Assembly (NCBI GenBank): GCA_001769925.1
Contig: MEPT01000012.1
Span: 172 to 6,812 of the forward strand
Direction: 5' to 3'
Length of the DNA: 6,641 nt
Source of the DNA: Bdellovibrionales bacterium RBG_16_40_8
GTDB lineage: Bacteria; Bdellovibrionota; Bdellovibrionia; Bdellovibrionales; UBA1609
Shown one piece after another: positions 1 through 5,757 of the stretch (position 1 is its first letter; each line of letters opens with the position of its first letter). Position numbers and translations under genes: made by a program. Below the pieces are notes generated by a model that ran no database searches, was not told the origin of the DNA, and saw nothing but the letters and a program-made list of their open reading frames with translations.

Positions 1-1362
1 ATCCTCTGACGAAAACTTAAATCTTTCTCTAAGTGAACTATTCGTCGTACGCTTACCCGTGAGCTTATTCAAGCAAGCGTGCTGATAAACGGCAGTGATT
101 CTTTCATCCTTAGACATGTCATTGAATTTTCTCGGCATCAATATTATTGCCTTAAAGTAATCTTTTTGACTTTGGAATATTACAGGTGGCAAACCCCAAA
201 GTTCAATTGCTCCCAAGGCATTATCAACACCGCTCCCTCGCTCTTCTGCCAGCCCAAGCTTTCTCAGAAAATCCGAGAAAACTTCATTCCTACAAACAGA
301 AGGATGATCGATCAATCGATCGACAGAAATGTCAGGCAGTAGGCCGCCAGGGTTTGTGATCTCAATCCTGTCAGAAAAGATCTCCACAGTTATGAAGCTA
401 TTTGTCTTAGAAAAATCACGATGCATAATCGAATTGATAACCAACTCTCGAATTGCAATTGGTGGGATTACGCTAGTTCGCAGTTTGGTAGCGTTCTGAA
501 TTATCTCGCTGTGTGGAAGGGTTTCAACAATGTGCTTAACTATCAAATCCAAACTCAAGCTAACGCCAGCCTGTATAGTTTGGTCTCGCTTTGCGTGCAT
601 CTTGGTCGTATCCGAATATTCAGTAATCCGAACAGCATACCTCTCGTACGAGGGGAAATGAGACAGGTTCTTGGCACAGGTTAAAATAGCTAAATTTGTT
701 GGAACATATTTTTTATCTATTCGAGCTACGAGCTTATGTGAAAACAGGTGCTCCATAAGGCGCTCAGGATCATCAGATTCAAAGCGGGTCCTTTTTAAGA
801 ATTCGGAGAATTCAAATCGATCTTGCCAGCTTGCAAGTAAGTCAGCAGGCAAGGTCGCTGGCATCTCTTCAAATCGTTGATGTCTCGAGGACATCATCGA
901 TTGTCTAATTTCATCACGAGTCATTTTGCGAGACTGGCCGCCAGCCCTTAGATAACTGTCTTCAAGGGTACCAGTTTTTCTGTGAACAGGTTTGTCAAAA
1001 GCCTCCTCGATAAATACACCAAGCAAAGCCTTGCCTTTAAATTGAAATGAGAAAATCTGAGTTCGTATTTCAGGCGTCGTAAGGTCTCTTGACCAATTGG
1101 CAATTTGTTCCGAAAATAGATCCACATCTTTTTGTAAAAGACCCACAACTGTTCCACTGTCGTCTATTCCGAATACCAGAAAGCCACCACCGGAATAATT
1201 AGCAAACGCTGATAGATGTTTAGCCATTCTCTCGGCCTTTGAGGTCGAAGCTTTCCAATCCAATTCATTTAGCTCTTGTGGTATTGGGGAAAGACTTTTT
1301 TCAAGTAATTTCATATCCTTAGTTGATATCACCGGGATGGCTGTGTAACTCTCGCGAGTCAT
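1..1362 (-). CDS. AlbA_2 (Schlafen-type) / GHKL-ATPase protein, partial at its C-terminus
   Basis: This frame is open from ATG 1362 to the left edge, giving 454 codons with no stop, so the C-terminus lies outside the window. A Shine-Dalgarno GGAG (complement of 1371-1374) lies 8 nt before the start. Residues ~30-150 look like an AlbA_2 (Schlafen-type) domain: ELDWK at 33-37, FANYSGGG at 53-60, FGIDDSG at 64-70 and, further on, YLRAGGQSRKMT. Residues ~300-380 carry GHKL-type ATPase signatures: RELVINS..HRD (305-316, N-box with N310), NPGG (337-340) and EERGSG (373-378). The last ~40 residues (DERI..YQHACL..LRERF) match the winged-helix tail usual in this family, often annotated as an ATP-binding transcriptional regulator or 'RecG-like' helicase. 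The biochemical function is poorly known. Such proteins often sit in accessory or defence islands. The family call is firm; the role is uncertain. Confidence 0.9.
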   Translation of the reverse strand, partial: MTRESYTAIPVISTKDMKLLEKSLSPIPQELNELDWKASTSKAERMAKHLSAFANYSGGGFLVFGIDDSGTVVGLLQKDVDLFSEQIANWSRDLTTPEIRTQIFSFQFKGKALLGVFIEEAFDKPVHRKTGTLEDSYLRAGGQSRKMTRDEIRQSMMSSRHQRFEEMPATLPADLLASWQDRFEFSEFLKRTRFESDDPERLMEHLFSHKLVARIDKKYVPTNLAILTCAKNLSHFPSYERYAVRITEYSDTTKMHAKRDQTIQAGVSLSLDLIVKHIVETLPHSEIIQNATKLRTSVIPPIAIRELVINSIMHRDFSKTNSFITVEIFSDRIEITNPGGLLPDISVDRLIDHPSVCRNEVFSDFLRKLGLAEERGSGVDNALGAIELWGLPPVIFQSQKDYFKAIILMPRKFNDMSKDERITAVYQHACLNKLTGKRTTNSSLRERFKFSSED

Positions 1363-1489
1363 TGAAATTACTCCGCTTTTTTAATTTTGAGCAGAGAAAA
1401 ATATGAAAAATCCTTCTAGCGCCGAGGACTCGTTCAAAAAAACTCTTTTGCTTGATACCACCGTATATGTCGAGAATACGATCTAGAGC
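1319..1489 (-). pseudogene. In-frame continuation of the XRE regulator beyond its TAA
   Basis: Reading on past the TAA in the same frame gives 56 sense codons before the next stop (TAA at 1319-1321). The first ~21 residues (ALDRILDIYGGI, then KQKSFFERV) look like the normal C-terminal helix of XRE regulators that follow an ENGR..P pattern. A GAA to TAA change would explain the stop. The later part (GARRIFHIFLC onward) is less protein-like. The extended frame would overlap the AlbA_2/ATPase start by 44 nt, consistent with an ancestral translationally coupled pair. The stretch 1363-1489 holds no other gene; apart from this frame it contains only the downstream gene's ribosome binding site. Confidence 0.55.
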
Positions 1490-1696
1490 TTAACCTATCG
1501 GTAAATCTAATCTGCCATTTTCTAGGTGCGATATGTATGAATCCGATTTTCCGACTGCCTGTCCAGCCGCCCTCATTGTTAATCCTGCCTTAACTCGAAG
1601 CTCCATTAAGGCAAGCGACTCCCTTGATATCAATCGCCGAGAGGTTCTTTTGAATGGGCAGCCGTTGTTTATGGCTAGACAGTTTGTACTAAGCAT
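1490..1696 (-). CDS. XRE-family helix-turn-helix regulator, probably truncated by an in-frame TAA
   Basis: The 68-residue product starts at ATG 1696, with GGAGG (complement of 1709-1713) 12 nt upstream. Residues ~25-61 form an XRE/Cro HTH: ALMELRVKAGLTMRAAGQAV, then GKSDSYISHLENGR, the typical recognition helix followed by the ENGR turn. It would bind DNA and probably autoregulate. The protein stops at TAA 1490-1492, just after the HTH (LDLPIG-stop), where related proteins continue with a helical C-terminus. The frame after the stop still reads as plausible protein, so this is likely a nonsense-truncated gene. It lies directly upstream of the AlbA_2/ATPase gene on the same strand and may have been its regulator. 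The HTH call is secure; the functional state is uncertain. Confidence 0.75.
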   Translation of the reverse strand: MLSTNCLAINNGCPFKRTSRRLISRESLALMELRVKAGLTMRAAGQAVGKSDSYISHLENGRLDLPIG

Positions 1697-1860
1697 GTAG
1701 TTGTTTTTCCTCCACTGAAATCAGCGTAAAATCTGTTTCCTCCAATCTCAATGGGGTGGGCGACTTACAATTCGCTTATAAACATTGAATTTGGGTAGAC
1801 ACCAATAGACTCTAAGCAGCTAGAATATCTAAGAAATTAGTGCTAAGTCTATTTCCTAGT

Positions 1861-1898
1861 TGGAGGAGAATTTTCGGGTCTACTTCCCTTCTTCTCCA
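1861..1898 (+). other. Hairpin resembling a tRNA/tmRNA acceptor stem and T-arm ending in CCACCA
   Basis: TGGAGGAGAA (1861-1870) pairs with TTCTTCTCCA (1889-1898), giving 10 bp with one G-T. Inside it GGG (1876-1878) and CCC (1886-1888) close a 7-nt loop. The 3' strand continues CCACCA (1896-1901). The layout mimics a stacked acceptor stem and T-arm. The loop TCTACTT does not fit the TTCRANY T-loop consensus and the rest of a tRNA is absent, so it is not a working tRNA. It may be a degraded tRNA or tmRNA 3' end or a chance hairpin. Confidence 0.3.
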
Positions 1899-1904
1899 CC
1901 ATAT

Positions 1905-1980
1905 ACGGAACCTGGAAATGGTTCTAAGTATTTAATAAGATTGATAACCGCCCTTCGGGGCGGGTGTCTTCTGGTTCCGT
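1905..1980 (+). promoter_or_regulatory. Structured leader domain upstream of trkH
   Basis: ACGGAACC (1905-1912) is perfectly complementary to GGTTCCGT (1973-1980), enclosing about 60 nt that include a stable UUCG hairpin. AACC (1909-1912) can alternatively pair with GGTT (1920-1923) in a local stem, so two exclusive folds are possible. TGGTTCTA occurs at 1919-1926 and again at 1980-1987. The domain ends 20 nt before the leader frame and 47 nt before the trkH start. It matches no riboswitch class I recognise. A cis-acting regulatory role is inferred from position and pairing only. Confidence 0.4.
1948..1963 (+). terminator. C(UUCG)G hairpin, possible attenuator or terminator
   Basis: CCGCCC (1948-1953) and GGGCGG (1958-1963) form a perfect 6-bp GC-only stem closed by a UUCG tetraloop, among the most stable RNA hairpins known. 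The following bases (GTGTCTTCTGGTT) are T-enriched but contain no continuous T-run, so intrinsic termination on the plus strand would be weak. On the minus strand the stem is followed by TTATCAATCTTATT, also only moderately T-rich. It fits an attenuator or RNA-stability element in the trkH leader at least as well as a terminator. Confidence 0.45.
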
Positions 1981-1999
1981 GGTTCTACGAGGAATCAAT

Positions 2000-2044
2000 A
2001 TGTTAGGGCGACGGTTAGGAGAAACTAGTGCCTATGCAGTTTAG
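2000..2044 (+). CDS. 14-codon leader reading frame overlapping the trkH start
   Basis: ATG at 2000 is preceded by GAGGA (1988-1992) at 7-nt spacing, a good ribosome binding site. It encodes a 14-residue peptide (MLGRRLGETSAYAV) that stops with TAG at 2042-2044. The frame covers both candidate trkH starts (GTG 2028 and ATG 2034) and the trkH Shine-Dalgarno, so ribosomes on it would influence trkH initiation by coupling or occlusion. No codon bias suggests amino-acid attenuation. It could also be fortuitous; no conservation can be judged here. Confidence 0.3.
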   Translation: MLGRRLGETSAYAV

Positions 2045-3761
2045 AGGAAGAAAACTACTAAGCCACCCTAAACTTAATTTAACTGTTGCCGCTTTACTTT
2101 TAATACTGGAGTCTCTGCGAAGCATTCATGGCATTTCAATTGCTCAAGACCTCCTTGTTATATTCTTAGGATTTTTAATTACAAACCACTTGCGGTCTGA
2201 ATTTGAAAAAAACCAAAGGTCGACATCAAGACTTTTCCTCATCGCCAGAAAACATAAATTTGGTATTTTGTTAAATATAGTAGCATTTTTCTTTTTCACT
2301 CTTTGGCTTAGTCGCTGGATTTTTCATCCTGAATTTATTTTCTTCAGAGATGTGACTGCAACATCCAGTGCCTATCTACAACTGGGCGCAGGGCTTATTT
2401 TCATAAATGAGATTGGTAAAATCGGATTTTTTAAAAGCTGGTTTGATTCAGTTGAAATGACTTCTATTCGACGATTCCTATATACCTACGTTTTGCTTTC
2501 AGTTGTCGCCACTGGACTTTTGATTTTGCCATTCAGTCTAAATGATAATATAAACATATCCTTAATTGACGCATTTTTTATTTCTGTATCTGCAATCACT
2601 GTAACCGGACTCACCCCGATCGATGTTGCCAACAGTTTTTCATATTACGGACTAACTATCATACTGGTTTTGATTCAAGTAGGTGGGCTTGGAATTGTTG
2701 CCTTAACAGCTCTTGCCGCAGCCGTAACTAGCCGACGCCTTTCGCTACAAAACATGAATCTCGGAGTAGAATTTTATGGGATTACAGATGGCGGCAAAGT
2801 TACACAGTTTTTAATTAAAGTTGTAAGCTGCACGATCATGGTCGAAGCTATTGGTGCAGCCGTCATTTATTTATCTCTACCCAATGCAACACCTGATAAA
2901 TTTTTTCATGCACTTTTTCATTCGGTTTCGGCATTCTGTAACGCTGGATTCAGTTCATTTTCTGGAAACCTAATGAATGAGCTTGCGGGTGGGATAATAA
3001 TACCAATTTTATTTTTAGTTGTTTTAGGTGGGATTGGATTTCCTGTTCTATTTGAGGTTATTTCTGCGATTAAAAATCGTCGATCAATTTTACAGCTGAC
3101 GTCAAATACGTATATGGTCTTAACGATGACTGCATTTTTAGTCATTGGCGGCACAATCACTCTTATGATTTCCGGATTTGCAAGCAATCCAGCCGACAAA
3201 GGGGTTTGGACTGTAATTTGGGAGTCAGTCTTTTATTCCATTTCAGCCCGCACTGCAGGATTTAATGTCAGTGATTTGTCATTACTGGGATTTCCTGTGC
3301 ATTTTTGCATTATCTTTTTAATGTTTATTGGCGCTGCACCGTTCTCGACTGCCGGTGGTGTGAAAGTCACTACCATTGGTGTTTTAATCGCTTCAACACT
3401 TAGTTTTTTTAGTGGCCATAAGTGGATACAGTTTTATAAAAATGAGATCCCACCGTTTGCATTGCAAAAATCGGTTGCCATTGTTTTTAGCTATATTATG
3501 GTTTCATTTTTGGCAATTATCGGGCTGTTGATTTTTGAAAACATTGACCCTTGGCCGTTGATTTTTGAATCTGTATCAGCACTTTCAACTGTCGGACTAT
3601 CGATAGGCGCTACCGAAAACTTAAGCCCACTCGGAAAGTTGATAATGTCACTTTTAATGCTCATAGGGCGCATGGGCCTTGCTACTATTATTTTTATTGG
3701 AATTGGTCAGATCAACCAACAGAAGTTCAGATATTCAACGGGAAAATTTTATGTGGGGTAG
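2028..3761 (+). CDS. TrkH/KtrB-family potassium uptake channel subunit with N-terminal extension
   Basis: This integral membrane protein of 577 residues is the ion-conducting subunit of a Trk/Ktr K+ uptake system. All four P-loop repeats of the superfamily are visible, each with its filter glycine: TVTGL (191-195), CNAGF (304-308), RTAGF (408-412) and STVGL (520-524). The intramembrane gating segment APFSTAGGVKVTT (437-449) and the conserved arginine in LIGRMG (R548) are also present. The channel core begins near residue 148. The first ~145 residues add about four hydrophobic segments not found in ~450-residue KtrB proteins, making the protein longer than typical TrkH (~480). GTG 2028 is preferred as the start because AGGAG (2017-2021) lies 6 nt upstream; ATG 2034 in the same frame is an alternative. 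It is followed after 3 nt by an RCK_N gene, the expected regulatory partner. Confidence 0.93.
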   Translation: MPMQFRGRKLLSHPKLNLTVAALLLILESLRSIHGISIAQDLLVIFLGFLITNHLRSEFEKNQRSTSRLFLIARKHKFGILLNIVAFFFFTLWLSRWIFHPEFIFFRDVTATSSAYLQLGAGLIFINEIGKIGFFKSWFDSVEMTSIRRFLYTYVLLSVVATGLLILPFSLNDNINISLIDAFFISVSAITVTGLTPIDVANSFSYYGLTIILVLIQVGGLGIVALTALAAAVTSRRLSLQNMNLGVEFYGITDGGKVTQFLIKVVSCTIMVEAIGAAVIYLSLPNATPDKFFHALFHSVSAFCNAGFSSFSGNLMNELAGGIIIPILFLVVLGGIGFPVLFEVISAIKNRRSILQLTSNTYMVLTMTAFLVIGGTITLMISGFASNPADKGVWTVIWESVFYSISARTAGFNVSDLSLLGFPVHFCIIFLMFIGAAPFSTAGGVKVTTIGVLIASTLSFFSGHKWIQFYKNEIPPFALQKSVAIVFSYIMVSFLAIIGLLIFENIDPWPLIFESVSALSTVGLSIGATENLSPLGKLIMSLLMLIGRMGLATIIFIGIGQINQQKFRYSTGKFYVG

Positions 3762-3764
3762 CAA

Positions 3765-4181
3765 ATGAAATCTAAAAGAAGATATTTAGTTGTGGGACTT
3801 GGGATTTTGGGTCGAGCTGTTGTCAACAACTTGACTGATTTGGGGGCTGAAGTAATAGCCGTTGATAGATCAAATGAGCTGGTTAACAAATTCAACTTAG
3901 ACACTCAGGTGGCTATTGAGTGTGAAGCTACAGACAGACAAGCTCTTGAACAATTAGATGTTGAAAATCTCGACTCTGCAATTGTTTGCATAGGGGAAGA
4001 TTTTAAATCGGCAGTACTTATAACAGCTCATTTGGCTGACTTAGGTGTTAAAAAAGTGATTGTTCGCGCTAATGACACTACATCTGCGTCCATTTTAAAG
4101 CGCGTAGGAGCAACTGACATTTTTTTTGTTGAAAGCGAAATGGGTCGCGAAATTGCCAATAAAGTCTTTTCTGCTGAATAA
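3765..4181 (+). CDS. TrkA/KtrA-like RCK_N protein, nucleotide-binding K+ channel regulator without RCK_C
   Basis: This is a cytoplasmic gating subunit that binds NAD(H) or ATP/ADP and should control the adjacent TrkH channel. The Rossmann fold is clear: GLGILG (G11, G13, G16), acidic D34 at the end of strand 2, EATD (54-57) in place of the common GDAT(D), and the RAND segment at R101. At 138 residues it ends right after the RCK_N domain. KtrA proteins (~220 residues) carry a further ~80-residue RCK_C domain, and TrkA has two copies of each. The frame after TAA 4181 does not continue into an RCK_C-like sequence, so this is a true single-domain form or an old truncation. It starts 3 nt after trkH with a weak GGGG Shine-Dalgarno, implying translational coupling. 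Confidence 0.88.
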   Translation: MKSKRRYLVVGLGILGRAVVNNLTDLGAEVIAVDRSNELVNKFNLDTQVAIECEATDRQALEQLDVENLDSAIVCIGEDFKSAVLITAHLADLGVKKVIVRANDTTSASILKRVGATDIFFVESEMGREIANKVFSAE

Positions 4182-4190
4182 CAATGAGCA

Positions 4191-4209
4191 TGGGACTCAT
4201 TTCGTCCCA
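4191..4209 (+). promoter_or_regulatory. Intercistronic hairpin before the antiporter ribosome binding site
   Basis: TGGGAC (4191-4196) and GTCCCA (4204-4209) form a perfect 6-bp stem with a 7-nt loop in the 39-nt gap between the RCK_N gene and the antiporter. The antiporter Shine-Dalgarno AGGAG (4212-4216) begins 3 nt after the stem and sits only 4 nt from its ATG. No T-run follows, so it is not a terminator. It could adjust mRNA processing or antiporter translation relative to the channel genes. Confidence 0.35.
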
Positions 4210-4220
4210 ACAGGAGCTAA

Positions 4221-5420
4221 ATGCATCTCTTAACAAGTTTACTTATTTTAATCGTACTGGCACGCTTGCTCGGTCGACTTTTCGTCAAATACAACCAGCC
4301 AGCTATTGTTGGTGAAATGCTTACTGGGGTTATTCTTGGCCCAACTGTTCTCAATTTCATGCACGGGAATGTAGCTCTATCAAGCATCGCAGAGTTGGCT
4401 ATTTTTCTTGTCGTTTTGTCGGCTGGCCTAGAGATGAACTTCAAAGAAGTTATAAATGCAATGAGAGGCAAAGGTCTTATCATAGCTCTTGCGGGATTTT
4501 TGATTCCTCTTCTTTCGGGTATTCTAGTTGGGACAATGTTTGGTTTGGATGCCATGCGAACCGTTTTTTTGGGGCTGTGCGTTTCAATCACGGCTCTCCC
4601 TGTTGCCGTAAGAATGCTCGAAAGCTTCAATATCCTCAAAACTGATATAGCCAAGTATTCCGTCGCGACCGCAATCATCAATGATGTAGCAGCTCTTTTG
4701 ATTCTTGGAGTGATTCTTGATTTGCCACAAGAAAAGTCATTTCTGATAATAGCAAAATCAATCGGTATTTCCGGAGGAAAGTTACTCCTTCTTGCCGCTT
4801 TTATTTTGGGAATGTATCGACTCTTTGAATACGCACAAAAAAGCGGGATCAATATAAAAAAGATTCCTGAAAAGTTGGTAGATTTTTTCGGCAACGAAGC
4901 GTTGTTTGGAATTGTAATCTTGTTTGTTCTTGTGTTCGGCTCTGTGAGCGAAACCCTGGGGTTTCATTTTGTGATCGGAGCTTTTTTTGGCGCACTTTTG
5001 ATCGACAGAGAGTTTTTCTTTGCATCCAGGTATTCCGAGCTTGAGCGCACGATCGGTTCTATTACAAGTGGTTTTCTGGGTCCGGTATTTTTCGCCTACA
5101 TTGGATTAGAGTTCAACATCGCCGAGGTTCGGTCCGTTGAGTTTTTGCTTGCGGTGATCCTTGTATCAATTCTCTCAAAGATTTTAGCTGGATGGTTGGG
5201 AGGACGTCTCATTGGGTTGAGCAGTAAAACAGCCTTAAGTATTGGAATCATTTTGAATGGAAGAGGTATCATGGAACTCGTCATTGCCAGTATTGCTTTT
5301 CAAAAAGGTTTCATTGGACAAGGGCTATTTTCAACACTGGTTTTAATGGGAGTAGTTACTACGATGATTACTCCCATCCTATTTAAAAAGTTTGGCGATC
5401 TTCCAGGCAGATCGGCTTAA
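4221..5420 (+). CDS. CPA2-family cation:proton antiporter (Na+/H+ or K+/H+ exchanger)
   Basis: This 399-residue membrane protein has about 12 hydrophobic segments of the sodium/hydrogen exchanger fold. Recognisable family segments are YNQPAIVGEMLTGVILGP (24-41), SAGLEMNF (67-74), the unwound-helix motif SITALP (122-127), the ion-binding pair N154-D155 in AIINDVAAL, a conserved lysine K320 in SKILAGW, and NGRGIMELV (346-354). An Asn-Asp pair usually points to electroneutral exchange, though family exceptions exist. The protein ends after the transport domain; KefB/KefC-type antiporters carry a cytoplasmic RCK_N tail that is missing here. The start follows AGGAG by 4 nt. Position behind trkH and an RCK_N gene suggests K+ or Na+ efflux coupled to pH control; the ion cannot be told from sequence. 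Confidence 0.92.
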   Translation: MHLLTSLLILIVLARLLGRLFVKYNQPAIVGEMLTGVILGPTVLNFMHGNVALSSIAELAIFLVVLSAGLEMNFKEVINAMRGKGLIIALAGFLIPLLSGILVGTMFGLDAMRTVFLGLCVSITALPVAVRMLESFNILKTDIAKYSVATAIINDVAALLILGVILDLPQEKSFLIIAKSIGISGGKLLLLAAFILGMYRLFEYAQKSGINIKKIPEKLVDFFGNEALFGIVILFVLVFGSVSETLGFHFVIGAFFGALLIDREFFFASRYSELERTIGSITSGFLGPVFFAYIGLEFNIAEVRSVEFLLAVILVSILSKILAGWLGGRLIGLSSKTALSIGIILNGRGIMELVIASIAFQKGFIGQGLFSTLVLMGVVTTMITPILFKKFGDLPGRSA

Positions 5421-5428
5421 AAAACAGT

Positions 5429-5638
5429 ATGCTCAGAGGGTTAGAAAAATCCCTAGATAATCAAGACTGCTTTTGTATCCCTCATGGTTGGCTAGAGGGA
5501 TTCTACTGTCAAATCGACTTTGAAAAGATAGAGGCTAATTTAGCCCCCGTGCATTTACAGGAGAAAATTGCCGAGAACAGAAAAAAATATCCTCAACTGA
5601 TTATGATGAAAAGAGTTGGGGCAAAGAAGCCAAGCTAA
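5429..5638 (+). CDS. Hypothetical 69-residue protein with Cys/His cluster
   Basis: I do not recognise this protein. It starts 8 nt after the antiporter stop and could be the last gene of the operon, but there is no clear Shine-Dalgarno before ATG 5429. The product is soluble-looking, with a C-x-C-x2-H-x7-C arrangement (C14, C16, H19, C27) in its N-terminal half and a basic, amphipathic second half (LQEKIAENRKKYPQLIMMKR). The cluster could bind metal or be coincidental. It may be a short real gene or a remnant of a longer one. No competing frame exists in this interval. Confidence 0.45.
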   Translation: MLRGLEKSLDNQDCFCIPHGWLEGFYCQIDFEKIEANLAPVHLQEKIAENRKKYPQLIMMKRVGAKKPS

Positions 5639-5664
5639 AGATAGCCAACAAGTCACCGCTCCAG

Positions 5665-5683
5665 CTTGGACTTGTACCAAGTC
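5665..5683 (+). terminator. Inverted repeat downstream of the trk/antiporter operon, weak terminator candidate
   Basis: GACTTG (5669-5674) and CAAGTC (5678-5683) are perfect inverse complements around a 3-nt loop. CTTGG (5665-5669) can alternatively pair with CCAAG (5677-5681). A short T-run (5696-5700) follows, but 12 nt too far for a canonical intrinsic terminator. Its position between the operon and the toxin-antitoxin promoter fits a transcript end. Confidence 0.3.
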
Positions 5684-5706
5684 TAAATAAGGTCATTTTT
5701 ATGCCC

Positions 5707-5735
5707 TTGCCGTAATGTTATACATATGTTATACT
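5707..5735 (+). promoter_or_regulatory. Sigma70-type promoter of the toxin-antitoxin operon
   Basis: TTGCCG (5707-5712) and TATACT (5730-5735) match -35 and -10 consensus elements with an ideal 17-nt spacer. They lie 23 nt before the antitoxin GTG. The -10 overlaps the repeated operator-like elements, as expected for an autorepressed antitoxin promoter. Confidence 0.65.
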
Positions 5736-5740
5736 AACAT
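5715..5740 (+). promoter_or_regulatory. Putative antitoxin operator: tandem and inverted ATGTTA repeats
   Basis: The 9-mer ATGTTATAC occurs at 5715-5723 and again at 5726-5734, an 11-bp period close to one helical turn. The second ATGTTA (5726-5731) is also inverted against TAACAT (5735-5740) across 3 nt. The array covers the spacer and -10 of the promoter. Binding by the AbrB/MazE-like antitoxin, alone or with the toxin, would shut off transcription. This is inferred from how such operons usually work. Confidence 0.55.
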
Positions 5741-5757
5741 AAGTACGGAGGTGCATT

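Larger units (their letters stand above)
1697..2027. other. Divergent intergenic region between the XRE gene and the trk operon
   Basis: This 331-bp stretch carries no sizeable gene. From left to right it holds the XRE Shine-Dalgarno (1709-1713), a tRNA-end-like hairpin (1861-1898), a folded leader domain (1905-1980) containing a UUCG hairpin, and a short leader frame starting at 2000. No convincing sigma70 promoter could be fixed for either direction. On the plus strand TTGAAT 1785-1790 with TAGACT 1806-1811 has only a 15-nt spacer, and TAGAAT 1821-1826 lacks a good -35. Both divergent promoters should nevertheless lie here. Confidence 0.6.

Noticed and set aside
303..325. Dense GATC/ATCGAT repeats
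   Set aside because: They are explained by the codons for the SVDRLIDHPS segment of the ATPase domain; no larger array is present.
79..880. Three short plus-strand reading frames in the first 900 bases
   Set aside because: They lie opposite the 454-codon AlbA_2/ATPase frame, which has clear domain motifs; the short products have no recognisable pattern.
948..1157. A 69-codon minus-strand frame
   Set aside because: It overlaps the AlbA_2 domain coding sequence in another frame and has no family features.
1905..1980. A tRNA gene (76-nt length with an apparent 7-8 bp acceptor stem)
   Set aside because: No D-arm, anticodon arm or TTCRANY T-loop can be placed; the internal hairpin has a 4-nt UUCG loop and no CCA follows.
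4217..4894. A 225-codon minus-strand frame opposite the antiporter
   Set aside because: The product is rich in Arg, Lys, Ile and Pro as expected for the complement of membrane-protein codons; the plus-strand antiporter motifs are decisive.
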